A program made the translations under genes and the position numbers. Of a DNA stretch of 5,009 nucleotides, positions 1 to 5,009 are shown piece after piece (the stretch's first letter is position 1; the number at the start of each line of letters is the position of its first letter). The stretch covers positions 1 to 5,009 of the forward strand of contig JASHUK010000092.1 of assembly GCA_030040055.1 (NCBI GenBank). The letters run 5' to 3'. Under the pieces are notes generated by a model. The model did not search any database and was not told where the DNA came from. It saw only the letters and a program-made list of their open reading frames with translations. The DNA is from Nitrososphaerales archaeon. GTDB taxonomy: Archaea; Thermoproteota; Nitrososphaeria; Nitrososphaerales; Gagatemarchaeaceae.

Positions 1-1229
1 AGCTGGTCCAGGACGCGAGGGCATCGGGCGCGCCCGTACAGCGGCTTGCAGACAGGGTCGCGTCGCGCTTCGTCCCCCTGGTGTTCGCCGTCGCGGTTGT
101 CTCGCTCTTGGGCTGGTACCTGGGCGCGGGGGACCCTTCCAGGGGGATAGACGCCTTCATCGCCGTCCTCGTCATCGCCTGCCCCTGCGCGCTGGGCCTC
201 GCCACGCCGACCGCCGTCGCGGCCGGGACGGGGCTGGGCGCCTCAGCCGGGATACTGTTCAAGGGAGGAGAGTCCCTTGAGCGCGCCGACAAGGTGGACA
301 TGGTAGCTTTCGACAAGACCGGCACGCTCACGACGGGCGAGCCGGAGGTGACGGACGTGGTCCCCGTGGGTCAGCTCTCGGAGGAGGAGCTGCTCGGGCT
401 GGCGGCCTCCGCAGAGTCCGGGTCGGAGCACCCGGTCGCGGCCGCCCTCGTGACCGGGGCCAGGAGGAACAGGCTGAGGGTGGAAAGGCCCTCCAGGCTC
501 GAAGCAGTCCAAGGGATGGGGATAGTCGCCACGGTCGACCGCAGCGCGATCGTAGTGGGCAAGCAGGGCCTGCTCGAAAGGCAGCGGGTCGACCATGCCC
601 TCGGGGATCCGACCGTCTCCGAACTGGAGGGCCAGGGGAAGACCGCCTTGCTCGTCGCCGTGGACGGCGTCCTGGCCGGGGTGATAGGGGTCTCGGACTC
701 GATGAGGCCGGAGGCGAAAGAGGCCGTCGACGCGCTGACGAAGATGGGGTTGGGGGTCGTGATCCTGACCGGAGACAACGCGAAGACGGCCGCGGCCGTC
801 GCCTCCCAGCTGGGGGTGGAGCGGGTCGTCGCGGAGGTCCTCCCAGACGGCAAGGCCAGGGTGGTCGGCGAGCTCAGAGGGCAGGGGCTCGACGTCGCCA
901 TGGTCGGAGACGGGGTCAACGACGCCCCGGCCCTAGCCGCAGCCGACCTGGGGGTCGCCCTCGGGGGCGGGACTGACGTCGCGGTCGAGACGGCCGGGGT
1001 CGTCCTGATGAAGAGCGACCTGAGGGACGTCCCGCGGGCCATCGCACTCGGGAGGCGGACCGTCAGGAAGGCGAAACAGAACCTGGCTTGGGCCTTCGGC
1101 TACAACGCCGTCCTGATCCCCGTGGCGGCCCTCGGATACATCAATCCGGTCCTGGCTGGGGCGGCGATGGCCTTGAGCTCCCTCAGCGTGATGGTCAACT
1201 CCTACTCGCTGAGCAGACAGGGAGTCTGA
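1..1229 (+). CDS. copA: Cu(I)-exporting P1B-type ATPase, C-terminal part (5' truncated by window edge)
   Basis: Heavy-metal P-type ATPase that pumps Cu(I) out across the cytoplasmic membrane using ATP. The frame is open to the left edge (first full codon at base 3), giving 408 codons; the N-terminal metal-binding domain and first helices lie outside. In the numbering of this fragment the visible parts are: the linker typical of CopA (ASGAPVQRLADRVASRF, residues 8-24); the CPC metal-site motif at 60-62 in a helix; the phosphorylation motif DKTGT with Asp104; the nucleotide-domain HP motif at 143-144; TGDN at 256-259; and the GDGVND hinge at 302-307. In the last two helices, Tyr367-Asn368 and Met389 with Ser392-Ser393 complete the Cu(I) pattern (CPC, YN, MxxSS), which favours copper or silver over zinc or cadmium. 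The GTG at 81 is internal, not a start. No copper chaperone or regulator is visible within the window. The family call is very secure; copper specificity is inferred from these motifs. Confidence 0.95.
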   Translation, partial: LVQDARASGAPVQRLADRVASRFVPLVFAVAVVSLLGWYLGAGDPSRGIDAFIAVLVIACPCALGLATPTAVAAGTGLGASAGILFKGGESLERADKVDMVAFDKTGTLTTGEPEVTDVVPVGQLSEEELLGLAASAESGSEHPVAAALVTGARRNRLRVERPSRLEAVQGMGIVATVDRSAIVVGKQGLLERQRVDHALGDPTVSELEGQGKTALLVAVDGVLAGVIGVSDSMRPEAKEAVDALTKMGLGVVILTGDNAKTAAAVASQLGVERVVAEVLPDGKARVVGELRGQGLDVAMVGDGVNDAPALAAADLGVALGGGTDVAVETAGVVLMKSDLRDVPRAIALGRRTVRKAKQNLAWAFGYNAVLIPVAALGYINPVLAGAAMALSSLSVMVNSYSLSRQGV

Positions 1230-1254
1230 GGCCCGGGCCGACCGACTCCAGACC

Positions 1255-1264
1255 TTCAAATATT
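1255..1264 (+). promoter_or_regulatory. TATA-like box for the malic enzyme gene
   Basis: The AT-rich stretch TTCAAATATT stands out in the otherwise GC-rich 55-bp gap. Its core is centred about 24 nt before the ATG at 1285, where an archaeal TBP site would place transcription initiation at or next to the start codon. No Shine-Dalgarno sequence lies between it and the ATG, in keeping with a leaderless mRNA. This implies the malic enzyme is transcribed independently of the ATPase gene. Confidence 0.6.
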
Positions 1265-1284
1265 CGGTTCCTTCGCCCCGCACC

Positions 1285-2622
1285 ATGCCGCGGAGCCGAG
1301 GCGAGGACGAGGCATCGGACAAGGCGCTCGCGTACTCGAAGTTCTATGGCGGGAAGGTGGGGGTCTCCCCGAAGGTCCCTGTCAGATCCCTCCAAGACTT
1401 CTCCGTCTGGTACACGCCCGGGGTGGCGGCGGTCTCCAAGGCGATCCAGGCGAACGCGGACATGTCGTTCGAGTACACCGGGAGGTGGAACACCATAGCC
1501 GTGATATCCGACGGCAGCAGGGTCCTTGGGCTGGGGGACATCGGCCCGGAGGGGGCCCTTCCCGTGATGGAGGGAAAGGCGCTCATCTACAACTACCTCG
1601 GAGGGGTGAACGCGTACCCGCTTCCCGTGCGCGCGAAAGACGAGGCGGGCCTGATATCGGTGGTCCGCGCCCTCGAGCCCTCCCTCGGGGGGGTCAACTT
1701 GGAGGACATCGAGTCCCCGAAGTGCTTCGAAGTGCTCGACACGCTCCGCGCGGAGCTCACCATACCCATCTGGCACGACGACCAGCAGGGGACGGCGGGG
1801 GTAGTCCTGGCCGGGCTGTTCAACTCGCTCGAGCTGACGGGAAGGAAGCTCAGGGGGAGCAGGATAGTGCTCTTCGGCGCAGGGGCGGCCAACGTGGCGG
1901 CCGCCAGGCTGCTGGTCGAGGCAGGAGCCGACCCGGGAGACCTCGTGGTCCTGGACTCGAAGGGGATCCTTTACCCGGAGAGGGAGGACATCGACCAGCT
2001 CTCATTGCGCAACAAGTGGAAGTACGACCTGGCGCTCACGACGAACGGGAGGGACATCAGCGGGGGGGCCAAGGAGGCGCTGGAGGGGGCGGACGTGCTC
2101 ATCGCGTCGGCGGGGGTCGGGCCAGGCCTGATCAAGAAGGAGGAGGTCGCGGGGATGAACGACAGGGCGGTCGTGTTCCTCCTGGCGAACCCCGTCCCGG
2201 AGATGCTCCCGGGCGACGCTCTCGCTGCCGGGGCGGAGATCGTCGCGACGGGCAGGTCGGACTTCCCCAACCAGGTCAACAACAGCCTCCTCTTCCCCGC
2301 CATCTTCCGCGGAGCGCTCGACGTCCGCGCCAAGACGATCACAGACGCCACCGTCATAGCGGCCGCGAAGGAGCTGGCCGCGTTCGCCAAGAGGAAGGGG
2401 CTGACTCCGAAGAGGATACTCCCTACCATGACAGACTGGGAGGTGTATCCGACGGTGGCGGCGACGGTCGGCGAGTCCGCCATAAGGGAGGGGCAGGCTC
2501 GGAAGAAGGCCTCCAGGGAGGACCTGCTCCGGACCGCGACGGCGGTCATCGGCGTGGCTAGGAAGACGATGGACGCTCTTAGGAAGGGGGGTATCATACC
2601 TGAGCCTCCGGGGCAAGGATAA
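1285..2622 (+). CDS. Malic enzyme, NAD(P)-dependent malate dehydrogenase (oxaloacetate-decarboxylating)
   Basis: Cytosolic enzyme that oxidatively decarboxylates malate to pyruvate and CO2 with reduction of NAD(P), linking the TCA cycle to pyruvate and NAD(P)H supply. The 445-residue protein has the short prokaryotic malic enzyme layout: N-terminal catalytic domain (about 15-160) with YTPGVA (catalytic Tyr43), GDIGPEGALPVMEGKAL (Lys98), the metal-binding Glu140-Asp141 in NLEDIESPKC, and the WHDDQQGTA block at 163-171; then a Rossmann NAD(P) domain with GAGAAN at 198-203 and Asp225 ending the second strand; and the conserved TGRSDFPNQVNNSLLFP region in the C-terminal half. The phosphotransacetylase-like domain of MaeB-type enzymes is absent. 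The ATG at 1285 is chosen because a TATA-like box sits 24 nt upstream and the catalytic domain begins soon after. The first dozen residues are charged and poorly conserved in type. Cofactor preference (NAD or NADP) cannot be decided by reading. Confidence 0.95.
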   Translation: MPRSRGEDEASDKALAYSKFYGGKVGVSPKVPVRSLQDFSVWYTPGVAAVSKAIQANADMSFEYTGRWNTIAVISDGSRVLGLGDIGPEGALPVMEGKALIYNYLGGVNAYPLPVRAKDEAGLISVVRALEPSLGGVNLEDIESPKCFEVLDTLRAELTIPIWHDDQQGTAGVVLAGLFNSLELTGRKLRGSRIVLFGAGAANVAAARLLVEAGADPGDLVVLDSKGILYPEREDIDQLSLRNKWKYDLALTTNGRDISGGAKEALEGADVLIASAGVGPGLIKKEEVAGMNDRAVVFLLANPVPEMLPGDALAAGAEIVATGRSDFPNQVNNSLLFPAIFRGALDVRAKTITDATVIAAAKELAAFAKRKGLTPKRILPTMTDWEVYPTVAATVGESAIREGQARKKASREDLLRTATAVIGVARKTMDALRKGGIIPEPPGQG

Positions 2623-2625
2623 AAC
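2618..2625 (+). promoter_or_regulatory. TATA-like box for the GNAT gene, overlapping the malic enzyme stop codon
   Basis: GATAAAAC spans the TAA stop of the upstream gene (2620-2622) and is centred about 26 nt before the GTG start at 2648. The spacing equals that of the other putative leaderless promoters in this window, so the acetyltransferase probably has its own transcript as well as possible readthrough from the malic enzyme gene. Confidence 0.5.
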
Positions 2626-2647
2626 TCGTGCCAGGGGGGCGGGAGCC

Positions 2648-3118
2648 GTGGCCGTCCCCAAGGTGAGGAAGGCGACCATGGCCGACGTCCCGGCCGTGGC
2701 GGACCTCGTGGTCAGGGCGAAGAGGCTGAACAACGAGTTCGACCCCATGTTCGCCGTCGTCGCGGACGCCAGGGAAAGGGCCAAGGCCTACGTGTCGGAC
2801 TCGATCAAGGCAAGGCACCTGCTGCTCGTCGCTGCCGCGGGCACCAAGGTGGTCGGGGTGGTGCGCGCCGAGCTTAGGGAGAGGATCTTCTACTCCCCGG
2901 AGCGGACCGGGCTGATCACCGACTTCTACATCCTCCCGGAGTTCAGGCGCAGGGCGCTGGGGCACGACATGCTCGAGCAGGCGTCGTCCGGGCTCAGGCG
3001 GATGGGGGCGCAGATCATAGTGGCAGAGGTCCCCTCGCAGAACGAGATAGCCGTGAAGTTCTACACCAAGCGGGGCTTTCGATCCCTAGTGCAGCACTTC
3101 GCGAAGAGCCCTCAGTAG
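2648..3118 (+). CDS. GNAT-family N-acetyltransferase
   Basis: A 156-residue single-domain acetyltransferase that would transfer an acetyl group from acetyl-CoA to an amine; the substrate is unknown. Visible GNAT features are the first strand and helix (KVRKATMADVPAVADLVV, residues 5-22), strands around 58-75, motif A (DFYILPEF then Arg100-Arg102, Ala103, Gly105, residues 92-109) that binds the CoA pyrophosphate, and motif B with Asn132 and FYTKRGF at 138-144. Motif A has Ala103 where the usual RxxGxG signature has its first glycine. The GTG start at 2648 is preferred over the in-frame ATG at 2678 because starting at the ATG would remove the first beta strand, and a TATA-like box lies 26 nt before the GTG. 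A GGAG at 2642-2645 is probably too close to the start to act as a ribosome site. The 3' end overlaps the convergent Cys/His microprotein gene by 7 bp. The family call is secure; substrate possibilities include protein N-termini, small amines and antibiotics. Confidence 0.9.
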   Translation: MAVPKVRKATMADVPAVADLVVRAKRLNNEFDPMFAVVADARERAKAYVSDSIKARHLLLVAAAGTKVVGVVRAELRERIFYSPERTGLITDFYILPEFRRRALGHDMLEQASSGLRRMGAQIIVAEVPSQNEIAVKFYTKRGFRSLVQHFAKSPQ

Positions 3119-3264
3119 TCGAGGAGGCTGCCCAGCCGCTTGTGGTGGCAGCGTCCCAGCAGGAACCCGCACCTGTAGCAGACGTGGTATCTCCCCGCGC
3201 AGGAGCTCGCGTGCGCCTTCGACGCGGCGCAGAACCTCTCCTCCGGGACGGCAGTCAGTCGCAT
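3112..3264 (-). CDS. Small Cys/His-rich protein, putative zinc-binding (50 aa)
   Basis: Short minus-strand gene running from ATG at 3264 to TGA at 3114-3112, encoding 50 residues of no family I recognise. It is rich in metal-ligand residues: Cys12, His18, Cys22, His27, Cys29, Cys32, Cys39, His40 and His41. The segment HVCYRCGFLLGRCHHKR (27-43) contains a CxxCG zinc knuckle followed by Cys-His, which suggests one or two structural zinc sites. The protein is basic around the ligands (Arg25, Arg31, Arg38, Lys42, Arg43), so nucleic-acid or ribosome contact is possible, though this is inference only. Support for a real gene: a TATA-like box (TTAAATA) 26 nt before the ATG, no competing gene on the other strand, and a cysteine pattern unlikely in random translation. 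The stop end overlaps the convergent acetyltransferase gene by 7 bp. It is too short for many gene callers and may be missing from existing annotation. Confidence 0.7.
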   Translation of the reverse strand: MRLTAVPEERFCAASKAHASSCAGRYHVCYRCGFLLGRCHHKRLGSLLDY

Positions 3265-3284
3265 GGTAGTTCGCCGCCGTGGAA

Positions 3285-3295
3285 GGTATTTAACC
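3285..3295 (-). promoter_or_regulatory. TATA-like box for the Cys/His microprotein gene
   Basis: Read on the minus strand this is GGTTAAATACC, an AT-rich core flanked by GC. The core TTAAATA (3287-3293) is centred 26 nt before the ATG at 3264, the expected TBP-site distance for a leaderless archaeal mRNA. It is among the clearest TATA-like boxes in the window and no Shine-Dalgarno sequence follows it. The remaining 3265-3329 gap shows nothing else; no T-rich terminator is visible after the membrane protein gene. Confidence 0.65.
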
Positions 3296-3329
3296 GTAGG
3301 CTAACGCAGAACCAGAATTCGACAGGAAC

Positions 3330-4055
3330 CTAATACTTCTTGGACACCTGGGCCTTGAGGAGGCCGTCCCCGTTGACGTCCATCTCCGTCTCAAACGACC
3401 TCTGGTCTTCCACAGTCACCCCGCCGCTGACCGTCCACTCCTTGAACGACGCGTCTTCCGAGACTTCGGCCCGCAGCACGTGGACGGACTTCAGCGAGAA
3501 CGTCCTGACCTTCCCCGTGAAGTCCCTGCCGTCCACTGAGATCTTCAGCAGCGAGGGGTCCTGGCTCTCGAACCTCACTACTCTGGTGTACCTCGAGTAG
3601 AGCTTCCCCATCAGCAGCCCGTAGGTCAGGGTCCAGACGACGAAGAAGGCCGTCCCGGCGACCTTCGAGGCGTAGTCGAAGTAGATGCCCGACAGGCCGA
3701 AGTAAAGGAGGCTGATCCCGACCACGGCCGCGAGGGTCTCCCCCTTCATCCAGAACCTCCCCCCCGGGAAGGCTTCGTAGAACCTGCCGAAGATGGCCGA
3801 GTAGACCAGCGCCACGAAGAAACCTATGAAGGCTATGAACGGGACGTAGATCGCCACCACCGAGTTGAAGCAGCTCTGGAGACTCGCCGACTCCGTCGGA
3901 ATGCCCCCACACACGGCGCTGTAGCTCGCACGGATCTGAGACAGGACGTCGCCCTTGAGGGCGTAGAGGATTGCTACGTTGAAGGCGGCTATCCCGCCGA
4001 GGTAGACCAGGCCGGCCAGCGTCCCCGCCTTGACCCCGGCGAAGAAGGAGCCCAA
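3330..4055 (-). CDS. Four-helix membrane protein with C-terminal beta-rich repeat-like domain, peroxiredoxin operon partner
   Basis: Unrecognised 241-residue integral membrane protein. Hydrophobic segments lie at about 10-33, 65-90, 107-126 and 132-152, giving four predicted helices. The loop between helices 1 and 2 (34-64) holds Cys49 and Cys62, the only cysteines. Basic residues Arg91, Arg100 and Lys104 in the second loop and Lys151, Arg155, Arg158, Arg161 after helix 4 favour both protein ends inside and the cysteine loop outside. Residues about 158-241 form a soluble domain whose pattern (VDGRDFTGKV at 174-183, then FKEWTVSGGVTVED at 204-217 and VNGDGLLKA at 227-235) resembles a single unit of a beta repeat usually seen in secreted archaeal and bacterial surface proteins; this resemblance is from memory. 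The start is TTG at 4055, with a GAGG ribosome site 9 nt upstream; there is no in-frame ATG near the upstream end. It begins 12 nt after the peroxiredoxin stop, so the two are almost certainly co-transcribed. Its function is unknown; a redox or envelope role is speculative. Confidence 0.8.
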   Translation of the reverse strand: MGSFFAGVKAGTLAGLVYLGGIAAFNVAILYALKGDVLSQIRASYSAVCGGIPTESASLQSCFNSVVAIYVPFIAFIGFFVALVYSAIFGRFYEAFPGGRFWMKGETLAAVVGISLLYFGLSGIYFDYASKVAGTAFFVVWTLTYGLLMGKLYSRYTRVVRFESQDPSLLKISVDGRDFTGKVRTFSLKSVHVLRAEVSEDASFKEWTVSGGVTVEDQRSFETEMDVNGDGLLKAQVSKKY

Positions 4056-4064
4056 CTGCAGCGG

Positions 4065-4068
4065 CCTC
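4065..4068 (-). promoter_or_regulatory. Shine-Dalgarno site that decides the TTG start of the membrane protein
   Basis: On the minus strand GAGG directly overlaps the end of the peroxiredoxin TAG stop and lies 9 nt before the TTG at 4055. It is the only well-placed ribosome site in the window and belongs to the only gene that looks internal to an operon, as expected in archaea where lead genes are leaderless and downstream genes use Shine-Dalgarno sites. Confidence 0.55.
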
Positions 4069-4541
4069 TAGGCGCCCAGTGACTGGATGACCTCGGCCTC
4101 GTGCCCGTCGACCTTCACTTTGCGGAAGACCCTCTTGACGCGCCCGTCGGGCCCGATCACGAATGTGGAACGTTCGGTCCCCCAGTATGTCTTCCCGTAG
4201 TTGTTCTTCAGTTTCCACGTCCCGTACAGCCTGTGGGCCTCCAGGTTCTCGTCGCTCAGGAGCGCGAAGTTCAGGGAGTACTTGTCGATGAACTTTCGGT
4301 GCGACTCGAGGGAGTCCTTCGAGATCCCGAGCACAACCGCGTCGAGTCCGGAGAACTTCGGGAGGTTGTCCCTGAAGGAGCACGCCTCCTTCGTGCAGCC
4401 CGGCGTGTCGTCCTGCGGGTAGAAATACAGCACCACGTTCTTCCCCCTGAGCGAGCTGAGCTTGACCTTGCCTCCCGCGGAGGAGGGCAGCTCGAAGTCG
4501 GGGGCGAGCGCCCCTTCGACGACCTCGGGTTCTGGCGCCAT
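4068..4541 (-). CDS. bcp: Peroxiredoxin, Bcp/PrxQ type (thiol peroxidase)
   Basis: Cytosolic thiol peroxidase that reduces hydrogen peroxide and organic hydroperoxides, being recycled by thioredoxin-like donors. The 157-residue protein matches the usual Bcp length. It shows the thioredoxin-fold entry APDFELP (13-19), the active site FYPQDDTPGCTKEAC with peroxidatic Cys49 and Cys54 five residues later, the spacing of 2-Cys PrxQ enzymes with an intramolecular disulfide, then VVLGISKDS (69-77), LLSDEN (94-99) and the ERSTFVIGPDGRV stretch (123-135) with the conserved Arg124. The start is placed at the ATG at 4541: the frame stays open further upstream, but that extension lies antisense to the amidohydrolase gene and has no family similarity, while a TATA-like box sits 27 nt before this ATG. 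It is the first gene of a two-gene operon with the membrane protein and is divergent from the amidohydrolase. Confidence 0.95.
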   Translation of the reverse strand: MAPEPEVVEGALAPDFELPSSAGGKVKLSSLRGKNVVLYFYPQDDTPGCTKEACSFRDNLPKFSGLDAVVLGISKDSLESHRKFIDKYSLNFALLSDENLEAHRLYGTWKLKNNYGKTYWGTERSTFVIGPDGRVKRVFRKVKVDGHEAEVIQSLGA

Positions 4542-4563
4542 CGAGAGTCCCCGCCCTCGCCCC

Positions 4564-4571
4564 CAATAAAA
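4564..4571 (-). promoter_or_regulatory. TATA-like box for the peroxiredoxin operon
   Basis: Read on the minus strand this is TTTTATTG, centred about 27 nt before the peroxiredoxin ATG at 4541. It lies in the 61-bp divergent gap and overlaps the AT-rich element of the opposite gene. It predicts a leader of only a few bases. Confidence 0.6.
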
Positions 4572-4577
4572 CTTAAT
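4568..4577 (+). promoter_or_regulatory. TATA-like box for the amidohydrolase gene
   Basis: AAAACTTAAT on the plus strand; the core ACTTAAT is centred about 29 nt before the ATG at 4603. It shares bases 4568-4571 with the opposite-strand box, so the two promoters could compete for TBP binding. No Shine-Dalgarno site precedes the ATG. Confidence 0.5.
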
Positions 4578-4602
4578 CCTGTGCCGCCCCTCGGCCCGAC
4601 CC

Positions 4603-5009
4603 ATGTCGGTCGACATCCACGTCCACCCGTGGACGAAGGCCTTCATGAAGAAGAACGGGCCTATAATGAAGGCGTGCTCGTTCTTCAGGCTCGACCCCGC
4701 CAAGCTCCCCGAGTCCATCGACGACCTGCTCGGCGGGATGGACGCCGCGGGGGTCGAAACGGGGGTGATCCTGGGGCAGGACACGCACGCGACCGGCAAC
4801 GCGAGCTTCAGGAACTACACTATCAGGAACGAGAGTCTAGCTCTGATAGCCAGGAAGTCGAAGGACAGGCTGATCCCGTTCGCCGGGGTCGACCCGAACG
4901 CAGGCAGGGACGCCGTGCGCGAGCTGAGGAGGGCCGTCCGGGGGCTCGGGTTCAGGGGGCTCAAGGTCCACAGCAGCGCTAACGGCGTCTACCCGGGGGA
5001 CGAGAAGCT
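4603..5009 (+). CDS. Metal-dependent amidohydrolase (Amidohydro_2-like), N-terminal part, 3' truncated by window edge
   Basis: The first 135 codons of a TIM-barrel hydrolase of the amidohydrolase superfamily, running off the right edge with no stop. The protein opens with MSVDIHVHPW, the strand-1 HxH metal motif (His6, His8) at the very N-terminus, as in the ACMSD/Amidohydro_2 branch whose members hydrolyse or decarboxylate small carboxylic and cyclic substrates. Further matching blocks are a helix ending in GVETGVILG (strand 2, about 50-58), DRLIPFAGVDPN (about 88-99, strand 3) and GFRGLKVHSS (116-125), a strand 4 end with His123. The ATG at 4603 is fixed by the HxH motif starting five residues in and by the divergent TATA-like box. 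The remaining metal ligands (His and Asp on later strands) lie outside the window, so the reaction cannot be named. It is divergent from the peroxiredoxin operon, with no evident functional link. Confidence 0.85.
   Translation, partial: MSVDIHVHPWTKAFMKKNGPIMKACSFFRLDPAKLPESIDDLLGGMDAAGVETGVILGQDTHATGNASFRNYTIRNESLALIARKSKDRLIPFAGVDPNAGRDAVRELRRAVRGLGFRGLKVHSSANGVYPGDEK

Noticed and set aside
81..1229. GTG at 81 as the start of the copper ATPase
   Set aside because: The frame is open to the window edge and the upstream codons encode the conserved linker before the CPC helix, so the gene is truncated by the window rather than starting here.
1686..1693. Runs of seven or so G (for example here and near 2061-2068 and 2633-2639) as possible frameshift sites
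   Set aside because: The encoded proteins remain in frame through these runs with conserved motifs on both sides, so no frameshift is indicated.
1485..2561. Long plus-strand frame inside the malic enzyme, and similar long frames on either strand elsewhere
   Set aside because: Arg/Gly/Pro-rich translations are typical of off-frame reading in high-GC genes; each overlaps a confidently identified protein.
3265..3329. Terminator or small RNA in the gap after the membrane protein gene
   Set aside because: I see no hairpin followed by a T-rich tract and no RNA-like structure, only the promoter-like box of the next gene.
3142..3333. Plus-strand 63-codon reading frame opposite the Cys/His microprotein
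   Set aside because: Low-complexity composition, no motif and no promoter; it is the complement of the better supported minus-strand gene.
4068..4070. TAG after the peroxiredoxin as a pyrrolysine or other recoded codon
   Set aside because: The acetyltransferase and membrane protein genes also end in TAG, the peroxiredoxin is full length at this point, and a ribosome site for the next gene follows.
4542..4799. Upstream extension of the peroxiredoxin frame
   Set aside because: The extension is antisense to the amidohydrolase start with its HxH motif, shows no peroxiredoxin similarity, and the ATG at 4541 gives the normal family length with a promoter in front.

Overview
This GC-rich 5 kb window looks archaeal, most plausibly from the Thermoproteota/Nitrososphaeria (thaumarchaeal-like) side, although the phylum is only a guess. 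The signs are heavy AGG/ATA codon use and five genes that start without a convincing Shine-Dalgarno site but carry an AT-rich, TATA-like box about 24-29 nt before the start codon. That spacing is the signature of archaeal leaderless transcripts.

Layout. The left edge (1-1229, + strand) holds the C-terminal 408 codons of a Cu(I)-type P1B ATPase (CopA family), cut by the window edge. After a 55-bp gap with its own TATA-like box comes a complete single-domain malic enzyme (1285-2622, +). A GNAT acetyltransferase (2648-3118, +) follows; its TATA-like box overlaps the malic enzyme stop codon. Converging on it is a 50-codon gene on the minus strand (3112-3264) for a Cys/His-rich, probably zinc-binding microprotein. 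Next is a two-gene minus-strand operon: a Bcp/PrxQ-type peroxiredoxin (4541-4068) followed 12 nt later by a four-helix membrane protein with a C-terminal beta-rich domain (4055-3330). A 61-bp divergent promoter region separates this operon from the 5' part of a metal-dependent amidohydrolase (4603 to the window end, +).

How the genes relate. The + strand genes look like independent housekeeping or stress units: copper export, malate to pyruvate conversion, and acetyl transfer. The peroxiredoxin and membrane protein are the only tightly coupled pair. The membrane protein has two cysteines in a loop predicted to face outward, so a redox or envelope role is possible but unproven. No RNA genes, mobile elements, CRISPR arrays or clear terminators were seen. 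The two least explained items are the Cys/His microprotein and the membrane protein of the peroxiredoxin operon.
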